From positions 1 through 8,880 of the forward strand of contig CALZJL010000037.1 in assembly GCA_945787625.1 (NCBI GenBank): a stretch of DNA of 8,880 nucleotides. Direction: 5' to 3'. The translations under genes were made by a program, and so were the position numbers. Shown here one piece after another: positions 1 through 8,464 of this stretch. The stretch's first letter is position 1, and each line of letters begins with the position of its first letter. This stretch comes from an uncultured Prevotellaceae bacterium (GTDB taxonomy: Bacteria; Bacteroidota; Bacteroidia; Bacteroidales; Bacteroidaceae). The notes under the pieces are model-generated. The model saw only the letters and a program-made list of their open reading frames with translations. It had not been told where the DNA came from and did not search any database.

Positions 1-1265
1 TGCCCAAGCTAATGCAGCAAGCAGGCTACCAGACCGCACTCATAGGCAAATGGCATCTCGTCAGCACCCCCACAGGTTTTGATTACTTCGAAATACTCCA
101 CGGACAAGGCGAGTATTACAACCCCGATTTCATCCAGATGGACGGCACCACACAGCAAGCACAAGGCTACTGTACCAACATCATCACCGACAAGGCAATC
201 CGATGGATGGAACAACGCGACAGACAAAAGCCCTTCATACTCTTCGTTCACCACAAAGCCTGCCACCGCGACTGGCTCCCCGAGCTGAAATACATGCGAG
301 AATACGAGAACCAGACCTTCGCAAAACCCGCAAACTTCAACGACCGCTGGGAAGGACGACAGGCAGCCCAGCAACAAGAAATGACCATAGCCAGTCAGCA
401 CGACATGGACCTCGCCTACGACAACAAAGCCTATCTGCCAGGCGACAGCAGCCGCCTGACCGCGACATACCTCGCCTACGTCAATCGCCAAAGTCCAGAA
501 GACCAGCAGACATACTGGGCATTCCACGACAGCCTCTCCTGCGACTTCTTCCGTCGCTTCCCCCAATACCGCAATTATACCGAAGACTCCCCCCAAAACG
601 AAGCCGTGACAGACTGGAAGTACCAACGATACATGAGAGACTATGCCAAAGTCACCAAATCGCTCGACGACGAGGTCGGACGCCTCCTCGACTACCTCAA
701 AGCAAACGATCTATACGACAACACCCTCATAGTCTACACCTCCGACCAAGGCTTCTATATGGGCGAACACGGCTGGTTTGACAAACGCTTCATGTACGAA
801 GAAAGCCTCAACACCCCCTTGTTGATGCACCTCCCCAAAGGACTCAAACGCCGCGGTGAGATACAAGAAATGGTCCAAAACATCGACTACGCCCCCACAT
901 TCCTCGAGCTCGCAGGAGCAAAGATACCCGCCGACATACAAGGCCAGAGCCTCGTCCCAGTCCTGCGCGGAGAAAAGCAACTCGCCAAATGGCGCGACGC
1001 CATATATTACCACTTCTACGAATACCCAGCCGAACACAGTGTAAAACGACACTACGGTGTCCGCACCAACCGCTACAAACTCATACACTTCTACAACGAC
1101 ATAGACACATGGGAACTCTATGACCTCCAAGAAGACCCCACAGAGATGCACAACCTATACGGCGACCCCGCATACGCAAAAGTCCAAAAACAAATGCACG
1201 CCCGCCTCAAACAACTACAAAAACAATACGACGACAACATCGAACAAACACTGACAAAAAAGTAA
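1..1265 (+). CDS. Sulfatase (family S1, DUF4976-type), 5'-truncated by the window edge
   Basis: This is the C-terminal ~420 residues of a formylglycine-dependent sulfatase, read in the frame starting at base 3. The ATG at 12 is not the start: in-frame codons for Pro-Lys-Leu precede it, and the Met falls just before the second sulfatase signature (GYQTALIGKWH, bases 24-56), normally about 100 residues into the protein. The missing N-terminus should carry the C/S-x-P/A-x-R site that becomes formylglycine. Other visible marks are HHKACH (249-266), the metal-site segment TSDQG (738-752) followed by GEHGWFDKR, and a C-terminal DUF4976-like region (GVRTNRYKLIHFY, then ELYDLQEDP). The overall pattern recalls Bacteroidota sulfatases acting on host glycans, including GlcNAc-6-sulfatase-like groups, but the substrate cannot be set from sequence. 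A periplasmic or surface location is expected; the signal peptide is outside the window. It probably removes sulfate caps before the downstream glycosidase and sialic acid steps. Confidence 0.93.
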   Translation, partial: PKLMQQAGYQTALIGKWHLVSTPTGFDYFEILHGQGEYYNPDFIQMDGTTQQAQGYCTNIITDKAIRWMEQRDRQKPFILFVHHKACHRDWLPELKYMREYENQTFAKPANFNDRWEGRQAAQQQEMTIASQHDMDLAYDNKAYLPGDSSRLTATYLAYVNRQSPEDQQTYWAFHDSLSCDFFRRFPQYRNYTEDSPQNEAVTDWKYQRYMRDYAKVTKSLDDEVGRLLDYLKANDLYDNTLIVYTSDQGFYMGEHGWFDKRFMYEESLNTPLLMHLPKGLKRRGEIQEMVQNIDYAPTFLELAGAKIPADIQGQSLVPVLRGEKQLAKWRDAIYYHFYEYPAEHSVKRHYGVRTNRYKLIHFYNDIDTWELYDLQEDPTEMHNLYGDPAYAKVQKQMHARLKQLQKQYDDNIEQTLTKK

Positions 1266-1314
1266 GACAGCCTAACACACACAAACATCACACACCAACA
1301 AACAACACCCGGTA

Positions 1315-3795
1315 ATGAAGAAATACATCATAGCAGCCACCGCCCTACTCACCATGCTGACCCCAGCGTCAGCATGGAGAGACAGCTTCAAGCCCCACAA
1401 CCCCATGACCCTCTGGTACGAACTCCCCGCCAAAGCCACTGGAGTAAGCAACCCCTGGATGGAATACTCACTCCCCATAGGCAACGGTGAGCTCGGTGCC
1501 AGCCTATACGGCGGCGTCTACGAAGACGAAATCCAGTTCAACGAAAAAAGCCTCTGGACAGGAACCCCCACAGACATGCAAGGCTACGGCTCAGGCTACG
1601 GCCAATACAAGAACTTCGGTAGCATCATAGTACGCGACCTCAGCGGCTGCTTTATCGAAGGCCAAGACGCACACGTACGCGACTACTGGCGCAGCCTAGA
1701 CATCGAAGAAGGCATAGCTCGCGTACACTACCTCTCAGCCAACGGAGCCACGACATACGAACGCGAATACCTCTCCAGCAGCCCCGACGGCGTCATCGCC
1801 GTGCGCTACCGAGCCATCGGTCCCGACCGTCTACATCTTCAGATAAGCCTCGTCCCCGGCGAAGACATCAACGCCACCGAGCCCACATATAAAGTAGGCG
1901 CCGATGCCCAGCCCTACGCCCAATTCCACGGCAGTCTCCAGACCATATCCTACCACGCACACATGCGCGCCATACCCCAAGGCGGCCAAATACGCCCCAC
2001 GAGCCAAGGCCTCGAAGTCACCGACGCTACATCGGTCGTGATATACCTGTCAGCAGGCACAGACTTCTCCCCCGAAGCCAAGACCCGCACCCAAGGCATC
2101 ACCCCCCAGCAATTAGCCAAACGCCACGAGGCCACCGTCGAGAGAGCAAGCGCCAAAGGCTACGAACGCATCATGTCCGACCACATCAACGACTTCACAT
2201 CATACACGCACAGAGTCCGCCTAAACCTCGGGTTCTCCAAGAAGCTCATGATTGACATCTGTCGCTACCGCACCACCCCCCAACTCATCGACCACTACAA
2301 CACCCTCGACGATCTCACCAGTCAAGACGCCCGCTACCTCGAGCAGCTATACTTCAACTACGGCCGCTACCTTGCCATCTCCAGCAACCGCAAGCTCCAA
2401 GCCCCCAACAACCTACAAGGCATCTGGAACAACCAAAGCAACGCCCCCTGGAATGCCGACATACACACCAACATCAACATACAGATGAACTACTGGCCCA
2501 CCGAGCCCACCAACCTCAGCGAGCTACACCTTCCTCTGCTCAACTACATCATCCGCAACGCCAGCGATGAAAACTGGCACAAAGCCGCCACCACCTACGC
2601 TGGCGTCCGAAACGGCTGGACCGTCTTCACCGAAAGCAGCCTCTTCGGCGGCATGAGCATATGGGGCTCAAACTACTTCGTCGCCAACGCCTGGTACTGC
2701 AGCCACCTATGGCAACACTACCGCTACACACGCGACGAGCAATACCTCGAAAAAGCATTTCCCGCCATGTGGAGCTGCGCCCAATTCTGGTTCGAACGCC
2801 TCAAGCGAGCCCCCGACGGCACCTACGAAGCCCCCGACGAATACAGCCCCGAGCAAAACGCCCACCCCAAAGAAGACGCCACCGCCCATGCCCAGCAACT
2901 CATCTACGATCTCTTCACGAACGTAGACCAAGCCCAAAAGATCCTTGGCAGCAAACGCACAGGACTGACCAGCGACGACATATCCCGCCTCAAAGACTAC
3001 CTCGCCCACACAGACCAAGGACTCCACATCGAGCCCTACACCGCCAACAGCGCCAAGCATCCCCTATGGACCAATCCACGCAACGGCATACACCAAGGCG
3101 ACCCCATCCTCCGCGAATGGAAATACGCCACCTACGACGCCAGCGACGACCCCAACCACCGCCACATGAGCCACCTCATGGCCCTCTACCCCCTCACCCA
3201 GATAGCCCCCAGCAGCCCCTATTTCCAGCCCGCCGTCAACTCCCTCAAACTGAGAGGCGACCAAGCCACCGGTTGGAGCATGGGCTGGAAAGTCAACCTC
3301 TGGGCCCGCGCCTTAGACGGCGATCACGCACATCAGATTCTCCACAACGCCCTCCGCCACTCCACCGACTACGGCTGCAACGAACACGCAGGCGGCATCT
3401 ACTACAACCTATACGACGCCCACGCCCCATTCCAGATCGACGGCAACTTCGGCTGCAGCGCAGGCATCGCCGAGATGCTTCTCCAGTCCCACACCGACAC
3501 CCTCCAGCTCCTCCCCGCCCTCCCCAGCACCTGGCGCAACGGCAAGATCGAAGGCCTCAAAGCCATCGGCAACTTCACCGTCGACCAGACCTGGGAACAA
3601 GGCCAGCTCACCCTCGCCATCATCGAAAGCCACGCCGCCATGCCCCTCTACATAAAACACAAAGACATCACCAAGATGCAAGTCATCAACGACCGCGGAC
3701 GCAAGCTACGCTACAAGACTAAAGACCCCCACACCATCATCATACCCACCACCCGCAAAGGCGACAAAATAATCATCAAACGCAACGACCAATAA
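1315..3795 (+). CDS. GH95 alpha-L-fucosidase, secreted
   Basis: Predicted exo-acting inverting alpha-L-fucosidase (typically alpha-1,2) that removes terminal fucose from host glycans, probably in the periplasm. The 826 residues begin with a signal peptide: MKK, a hydrophobic stretch, then a likely cut after ASA at residue 20. The N-terminal GH95 domain starts near residue 31 (LWYELPA, then LPIGNGELGASLYGG and EIQFNEKSLWTG). The catalytic (alpha/alpha)6 barrel includes NLQGIWNN, HTNINIQMNYW, DEYSPEQN, HRHMSHLMALYP and QIDGNFGCSAG. By comparison with Bifidobacterium AfcA, N386, N388, E513 and D709 look like the catalytic set, all present. H615, H617 and H620 of HRHMSH are kept, which I take to favour fucose over L-galactose, though that is inference. 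Length is normal for the family. It lies 49 bp after the sulfatase and 14 bp before the sialic acid lyase, so co-transcription is likely. No Shine-Dalgarno sequence precedes the ATG, as is usual in Bacteroidota. Confidence 0.95.
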   Translation: MKKYIIAATALLTMLTPASAWRDSFKPHNPMTLWYELPAKATGVSNPWMEYSLPIGNGELGASLYGGVYEDEIQFNEKSLWTGTPTDMQGYGSGYGQYKNFGSIIVRDLSGCFIEGQDAHVRDYWRSLDIEEGIARVHYLSANGATTYEREYLSSSPDGVIAVRYRAIGPDRLHLQISLVPGEDINATEPTYKVGADAQPYAQFHGSLQTISYHAHMRAIPQGGQIRPTSQGLEVTDATSVVIYLSAGTDFSPEAKTRTQGITPQQLAKRHEATVERASAKGYERIMSDHINDFTSYTHRVRLNLGFSKKLMIDICRYRTTPQLIDHYNTLDDLTSQDARYLEQLYFNYGRYLAISSNRKLQAPNNLQGIWNNQSNAPWNADIHTNINIQMNYWPTEPTNLSELHLPLLNYIIRNASDENWHKAATTYAGVRNGWTVFTESSLFGGMSIWGSNYFVANAWYCSHLWQHYRYTRDEQYLEKAFPAMWSCAQFWFERLKRAPDGTYEAPDEYSPEQNAHPKEDATAHAQQLIYDLFTNVDQAQKILGSKRTGLTSDDISRLKDYLAHTDQGLHIEPYTANSAKHPLWTNPRNGIHQGDPILREWKYATYDASDDPNHRHMSHLMALYPLTQIAPSSPYFQPAVNSLKLRGDQATGWSMGWKVNLWARALDGDHAHQILHNALRHSTDYGCNEHAGGIYYNLYDAHAPFQIDGNFGCSAGIAEMLLQSHTDTLQLLPALPSTWRNGKIEGLKAIGNFTVDQTWEQGQLTLAIIESHAAMPLYIKHKDITKMQVINDRGRKLRYKTKDPHTIIIPTTRKGDKIIIKRNDQ

Positions 3796-3809
3796 ACACA
3801 TAAACAACT

Positions 3810-4733
3810 ATGGAATACGAAAAAATTCAAGGTCTCATCAACGCCCCCTTCACCCCCTTCCACCAAAACGGAGACATCAACCTCGAGCCAATCCCCGCCT
3901 ACGCCGCCATGCTACAGAAAAACGGCCTCAAAGGCGTCTTCATCAACGGCAGCAGCGGCGAAGGCTACATGCTCACCACCGCCGAACGCCGCCAGCTCGC
4001 AGAAGCATGGGTAAAAGCCGCCCCCGAAGGCTTCAAAGTCATCGTCCACGTAGGCTCATGCAGCGTACGCGAGAGTCGTGCCCTCGCCCAGCATGCCCAG
4101 GAAATCGGAGCCTGGGGCATAGGCGCCATGGCCCCCCCATTCCCCAAGATCAACCGCATCGAAGAACTCGTAAAATATTGTGAAGAAATCGCCGCCGGAG
4201 CCCCCAATCTCCCATACTACTACTACCACATCCCAGCCTTCAACGGAGCCTACCTCCCCATGGTCAAACTCTTAGAAGCCGTAGACGGCCGCATACCCAA
4301 CTTCGCAGGCATAAAATACACCTACGAATCCATCTACGAATACAACCAATGCCGCCTCTACAAGAACGGCAAATACGACATGCTTCACGGGCAAGACGAG
4401 ACCATACTCCCCTCATTAGCCATGGGCGGAGCCCGCGGCGGCATCGGCGGCACCACCAACTACAACGGCCGCAACCTCGTAGGCATCATCGAAGCTTGGA
4501 ACGCCGGCGACATAGAAAAAGCCCGCCAGCTCCAAAACTACTCCCAAGAAGTCATCAACATAATCTGCCATTACCGCGGCAACATCGTAGGCGGCAAACG
4601 CATCATGAAACTCATCGGCCTCGACCTCGGTCCCAACCGCACCCCCTTCCAAAACCTCACAGCACAAGAAGAAACCCAACTCCGCGACGAACTCCAGGCA
4701 ATCGACTTCTTCACACATTGCAACAGGTTCTAA
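3810..4733 (+). CDS. nanA: N-acetylneuraminate lyase (sialic acid aldolase)
   Basis: Cytosolic class I aldolase that splits N-acetylneuraminate into pyruvate and N-acetylmannosamine, the first committed step of sialic acid breakdown. The 307-residue protein is a single DHDPS/NAL-family TIM barrel of normal length with no signal peptide. The pyruvate-carboxylate loop GSSGE is at residues 47-51. The conserved Tyr is Y139 in YHIPAFNG, and the Schiff-base Lys is K169 in FAGIKYT. Neighbours support lyase over dihydrodipicolinate synthase: a sialic acid mutarotase/transporter and a ManNAc-processing epimerase follow directly. The GEGYMLTTAERRQLAEAW segment resembles the vertebrate-like NanL type known from Bacteroides (where the gene is called nanL). 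The ATG at 3810 lies 14 bp after the fucosidase stop, in an A-rich spacer with no Shine-Dalgarno match. The stop is 13 bp before the next gene, so it is almost certainly in one operon with its neighbours. Confidence 0.95.
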   Translation: MEYEKIQGLINAPFTPFHQNGDINLEPIPAYAAMLQKNGLKGVFINGSSGEGYMLTTAERRQLAEAWVKAAPEGFKVIVHVGSCSVRESRALAQHAQEIGAWGIGAMAPPFPKINRIEELVKYCEEIAAGAPNLPYYYYHIPAFNGAYLPMVKLLEAVDGRIPNFAGIKYTYESIYEYNQCRLYKNGKYDMLHGQDETILPSLAMGGARGGIGGTTNYNGRNLVGIIEAWNAGDIEKARQLQNYSQEVINIICHYRGNIVGGKRIMKLIGLDLGPNRTPFQNLTAQEETQLRDELQAIDFFTHCNRF

Positions 4734-4746
4734 CCCACACAGATAG

Positions 4747-7269
4747 ATGAAAAACCTAATCAAGATACTACTCACACTCTGTCCCATGATTGTCATGGGA
4801 CAGAACCACATCACCATCACCCCAGAGACCCCCCTCCCCACCCCCGTATCGGGCCACTATACAGCGTGGAAAGACGGCCAGCACTGGACCTGGGGAGGCT
4901 GCAACTATCCAGAAATCCCCTGTGCAGACGGAGGAGCAAAACACTATTACCCCCAAGCCTACGGAGCAAGCATAGAGATCGACAACGGAGTCCTCCTCCT
5001 CGGCGGTCAAGACCAGCAAGGCAGCCTCACCACATGCCGCTACATACCCCCAAAAGCCACGAACGGAGGACAACCCCAAGACCTCACCCCTCTACCCATA
5101 CCCCTCGACAACTTCGCTGCCACCTACTATCAAGGAGAAATATACATAGCCGGAGGCCAAAGCAACGGACAGCCTAACCAACTAATCTACAAAGCCCACT
5201 GGAGCCACGACATAGAATGGCAAGTCGCCGACACCATGCCCGATGCATGCCGCCTCCAACCCTGCCTTCAAGTGCAAAACACAGCCACAGGTCCTGCCCT
5301 CTACATCTTCGGCGGATACGACCCCGGTGACCCCACCACATCACGCTCCCCCCAAGTCCACACTGACGGCATCTACGCTCCGATTCCCCAAATCACACCA
5401 AGCCAAAAAGCACAATGGCGCAGGACCGCCCCCTGCTCCGTATGGATAGACCAGCAAACCCCTGAAGACCCCACACAAACCACCCATACCCTCACCCGCC
5501 AAGCCATCGTCGGCACCGCCAGCACAAAATCAGGCTACAGCCACATACTCTTCTTCGGAGGCGTAAACTACGACATCTTCCTCCGAGCCATCACAGGCCA
5601 GCAAGACAGCCTCTACCTACGCCATCCCTCCCAGTGGTACCAGTTCCGCACAGACGTACTCACCTACCACACCATCACCGACACATGGGCACTACTCCCA
5701 GGCGACACACTTCTGGCACGCGCCGGTGCCTCCATAGCCCACACCCCCGATGGAGCCCTGATATACTCCGGCGGCGAAACAAAACCCGGCATACGCACCG
5801 CCACCACCACAAAGATACAAATCACCCACCAGCACAGTTTCGGCACTCTCAACTGGGCAGTCCTCGCCCTCTACCTCATTCTCATGCTCGGCATGGGCTT
5901 CTACTTCATGCGACGCGAGAGTGGTGCCGACGACTTCTTCCGTGGCGGCGGCCGCATACCATGGTGGGCAGCCGGCATCAGTATCTACGCCACCATGCTC
6001 TCCGCCATCACCTACATGGCCATACCAGCCAAAGCCTACACCACAGACTGGACCTACTACCCCATGCTATGGATGATTCCCATCGTCGGCATACCAGTGA
6101 TAAAATACTACCTGCCATATTTCCGCAAGCTCAAAGTAGCCAGCGCCTATGAAATTTTAGAAAACCGCTTCAACCTCGCCACCCGCCTCATGGCCTCCGC
6201 CCTTTTCAGCACCTTCATGATAGCCCGCATGGCCCTCGTCATGTACCTCCCCTCCCTCGCCCTTACCGCCGTCACCGGCATCGACATCTACCTCTGCATA
6301 CTCCTCATGGGCATCGTCACCATCATCTACTGCACCATGGGCGGAGTCGAAGCCGTCATCTGGGGCGACGTCGTCCAAGGCATAATCCTCGTAGGCGGAG
6401 CCATCTTTGCCGCCCTCTACCTCGCCACCAACACCGCCGGCGGCATCACAGGCAGCATCGACATAGCCCTTGCCAACGACAAACTCCGCCTCTTCGACTG
6501 GAGCAACACATGGTCCAGCGCCACCTGGTGGGTCGTAATCATCGGAGGTCTCGCCAACAACCTCATCTCCTACACCTCCGACCAGACCGTCATCCAACGC
6601 TACATGACCACCCCCGACGAACGCTCCGCAGGCCGCAGCATCCTCGTCAACGGCTTCATGAGCGTCTTCATCTCCGTCGCATTCTACGTCATAGGCACAG
6701 GCCTCTATACCTTCTACAAGACCCACCCCGAGAGCCTCGACATCACCATGACCCAATCCGACGCCATCTTCCCCTTCTTCATGATGAGCCAGATGCCAGC
6801 CGGCATCGCCGGCCTGCTTATTGCCGCCATCTTCGCCGCCACCATGAGCACCATCTCCAGCAACATCAACAGCGTCTCCACCGCCATCAGCGTAGATTTC
6901 GTCCAACGCTTCCGCCCCACCATCACCAACGACCGACTCCTCCGCGTAGCACGATGGACATGCATCGCCAGCGGCCTCATAGGCCTTATCATCGCCCTCC
7001 TCATGGCCACCTGGGACATACAATCCCTCCTCGACTACTTCAATACCATCCTCGGCCTGCTCACCAGCGGCCTCGGCGGCCTCTTCTTCATCGCCGTCTT
7101 CATGCCCCGCGTCAAAGGCCACGCAGCCCTCACAGGCTTCATCACAGGCGAAATCATCGTTTTCCTCATGAGCCACTACACCACCGCCAGCCTCTTCCTC
7201 TACGGCGCCACAGGCATGATAGTAAGCATAATCATAGCCTACCTCACCTCATATATAAGTAAAACATAA
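4747..7269 (+). CDS. Fusion of Kelch sialic acid mutarotase (NanM-like, permuted) and sodium/solute symporter
   Basis: One uninterrupted 840-residue frame joins two functions. Residues 1-18 look like a signal peptide (cut near VMG/QN). Residues ~25-360 form a Kelch beta-propeller of the cyclically permuted mutarotase family: GGCNYPEIP (50-58), LLLGGQ, IYIAGGQ, LYIFGGYDPGDP (185-196), ILFFGGVNYD and SGGETKPGIRT (341-351). Residues ~368-840 are a sodium:solute symporter (SSS) with about 13 hydrophobic segments. Its hallmarks are an ATMLSAITYMAIPA first-core helix (415-428), MGGVEAVIWGDVVQG (531-545), SDQTVIQRYM (611-620) and ATMSTISSNINSVSTA (698-713), the last with serines expected near the sodium site. 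The role is inferred: the periplasmic propeller speeds alpha/beta interconversion of sialic acid and hands it to the inner-membrane symporter. The topology fits, since a cleaved signal peptide places the propeller outside and SSS proteins commonly begin outside. Gaps of 13 bp on each side tie it to the lyase and epimerase. The exact substrate is not proven. Confidence 0.93.
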   Translation: MKNLIKILLTLCPMIVMGQNHITITPETPLPTPVSGHYTAWKDGQHWTWGGCNYPEIPCADGGAKHYYPQAYGASIEIDNGVLLLGGQDQQGSLTTCRYIPPKATNGGQPQDLTPLPIPLDNFAATYYQGEIYIAGGQSNGQPNQLIYKAHWSHDIEWQVADTMPDACRLQPCLQVQNTATGPALYIFGGYDPGDPTTSRSPQVHTDGIYAPIPQITPSQKAQWRRTAPCSVWIDQQTPEDPTQTTHTLTRQAIVGTASTKSGYSHILFFGGVNYDIFLRAITGQQDSLYLRHPSQWYQFRTDVLTYHTITDTWALLPGDTLLARAGASIAHTPDGALIYSGGETKPGIRTATTTKIQITHQHSFGTLNWAVLALYLILMLGMGFYFMRRESGADDFFRGGGRIPWWAAGISIYATMLSAITYMAIPAKAYTTDWTYYPMLWMIPIVGIPVIKYYLPYFRKLKVASAYEILENRFNLATRLMASALFSTFMIARMALVMYLPSLALTAVTGIDIYLCILLMGIVTIIYCTMGGVEAVIWGDVVQGIILVGGAIFAALYLATNTAGGITGSIDIALANDKLRLFDWSNTWSSATWWVVIIGGLANNLISYTSDQTVIQRYMTTPDERSAGRSILVNGFMSVFISVAFYVIGTGLYTFYKTHPESLDITMTQSDAIFPFFMMSQMPAGIAGLLIAAIFAATMSTISSNINSVSTAISVDFVQRFRPTITNDRLLRVARWTCIASGLIGLIIALLMATWDIQSLLDYFNTILGLLTSGLGGLFFIAVFMPRVKGHAALTGFITGEIIVFLMSHYTTASLFLYGATGMIVSIIIAYLTSYISKT

Positions 7270-7282
7270 AAACCAAAGAAAT

Positions 7283-8461
7283 ATGATAAACTTCAGCCAA
7301 CTCGCCGCTCAATACAAGAGCGAACTCCTCGACCGCGTTATGCCCTTCTGGCTCCAACACAGTATCGACACCCAGTACGGAGGCTACTTCACCTGCCTCG
7401 AACGCGACGGCACCGTCTTCGACACCGACAAATTCATCTGGCTCCAATGCCGTGAAGTATGGATGCTCGCCACCCTCTACAACAAAGTCGAAGCCCGCCA
7501 GGAATGGCTCGACGCCGCCATACAAGGCGCCGAATTTCTCAAGCGCCACGGTCACGACGGCCACCTCAACTGGTACTTCGCCATCGACCGTCAAGGTCAC
7601 CCCCTCGTCGAGCCATACAACATCTTCTCCTACACCTTCGCCGTCATAGCCTTCGGCCAGCTCTCCCTCGCCACCCACAACCCTGAATACGCCGACATCG
7701 CCAAACGCACCTTCGACATCGTCCTAAGTAAAGTCGACAACCCCAAAGGCCGCTGGACCAAAGCCAGCCCTGGCTCGCGCTCCCTCAAGAGCTTCGCCCT
7801 CCCCATGATACTATGCAACGTAGCTCTCGAAATCGAGCCCCTCCTCGACAAAGACTTCCTTGACCAGACCATCAAAACCTGCCTCCACGAAGTCATGGAC
7901 ATCTTCTACCGCCCCGAGATAGGCCTCATCGTTGAGCACCTCAGCACCGACGGTCACCTCGTCGACAGCATGGACGGCCGCCTCCTCAACCCCGGTCACG
8001 CCATCGAAGCCATGTGGTTCATCATGGACCTCGGCCGACGCATCGGCGACACCGCCCTCATCGACAAAGCCGTCAAGATAGCCCTCGCCGAAGCCGAATA
8101 CGGATGGGACAAGCAGTACGGCGGCATCTTCTACTTCATGGATCGCCTCGGACGCCCCCTCCAGCAGCTCGAATGGGATCAGAAACTCTGGTGGGTACAC
8201 ATCGAGACCCTCATCACCATGATCAAAGGCTACGAACTCACCGGCAACCCCGACTGTCTCGCATGGTTTGAGCGAGTACACGACTACGTCTGGACACACT
8301 TCCACGACCCCGAACACCCCGAATGGTACGGCTACCTCAACAGGCGCGGCGAAGTCCTCCTCACCCTCAAAGGCGGCAAATGGAAAGGCTGCTTCCACGT
8401 CCCCCGCGGACTCATGCAAGTATACCAGACATTAGAGCGAATAGCACAAAAAGGAGAGTGA
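7283..8461 (+). CDS. N-acylglucosamine 2-epimerase (AGE/RenBP family)
   Basis: Cytosolic enzyme expected to interconvert N-acetylmannosamine and N-acetylglucosamine, taking the ManNAc made by the lyase. The 392 residues match the usual AGE length and (alpha/alpha)6-barrel pattern, and there is no signal peptide. Visible landmarks are FIWLQCREVWML near residues 51-62, RHGHDGHLNWYF, NPGHAIEAMWF with H239, KLWWVHIET with H306, and GKWKGCFHVPRGLMQ with H372. H239 and H372 fall at the same numbers as the two key catalytic histidines reported for the Anabaena enzyme. In Bacteroides fragilis this gene type is called nanE, but it is unrelated to the classical ManNAc-6-phosphate epimerase NanE, so no symbol is given. 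It starts 13 bp after the symporter, in an A-rich spacer without a Shine-Dalgarno sequence. It is the last gene of the run; its TGA overlaps an ATG (TGATG), but the frame that follows does not look like a gene. The alternative, cellobiose 2-epimerase, is less likely given the neighbours. Confidence 0.94.
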   Translation: MINFSQLAAQYKSELLDRVMPFWLQHSIDTQYGGYFTCLERDGTVFDTDKFIWLQCREVWMLATLYNKVEARQEWLDAAIQGAEFLKRHGHDGHLNWYFAIDRQGHPLVEPYNIFSYTFAVIAFGQLSLATHNPEYADIAKRTFDIVLSKVDNPKGRWTKASPGSRSLKSFALPMILCNVALEIEPLLDKDFLDQTIKTCLHEVMDIFYRPEIGLIVEHLSTDGHLVDSMDGRLLNPGHAIEAMWFIMDLGRRIGDTALIDKAVKIALAEAEYGWDKQYGGIFYFMDRLGRPLQQLEWDQKLWWVHIETLITMIKGYELTGNPDCLAWFERVHDYVWTHFHDPEHPEWYGYLNRRGEVLLTLKGGKWKGCFHVPRGLMQVYQTLERIAQKGE

Positions 8462-8464
8462 TGT

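Larger units (their letters stand above)
1315..8461 (+). other. Predicted operon: fucosidase, sialate lyase, mutarotase-symporter, epimerase
   Basis: Four genes run in the same direction with gaps of 14, 13 and 13 bp, and no hairpin or T-run interrupts them. The sulfatase upstream is separated by only 49 bp (1266-1314), an A/C-rich spacer with no visible terminator or promoter, so it probably belongs to the same transcript. None of the four starts has a Shine-Dalgarno match; the spacers are A-rich, as is typical for Bacteroidota. The promoter and any regulator would lie upstream of the window. Co-transcription is inferred from spacing only. Confidence 0.75.

Noticed and set aside
12..14. ATG at 12 as the true start of the sulfatase
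   Set aside because: The frame is open back to the window edge with in-frame Pro-Lys-Leu before it, and this Met sits at the second sulfatase signature, so the real start is upstream of the window.
2661..3722. 353-codon plus-strand frame inside the fucosidase
   Set aside because: Arg/His/Pro-rich translation in a shifted frame of a clear GH95 gene; no recognisable domain.
3810..4733. Dihydrodipicolinate synthase instead of sialate lyase
   Set aside because: Same fold, but the sequence pattern and the neighbouring sialic acid mutarotase, transporter and epimerase favour N-acetylneuraminate lyase.
4747..4800. Lipoprotein signal for the mutarotase-symporter fusion
   Set aside because: A Cys occurs at residue 12 within the hydrophobic stretch, but LTLC does not fit a good lipobox; an ordinary signal peptide is more likely.
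6157..7176. 339-codon minus-strand frame
   Set aside because: It lies wholly opposite the symporter domain, and its Gly/Glu/Asp/Val-rich product is the shadow of C-ending codons on the other strand.
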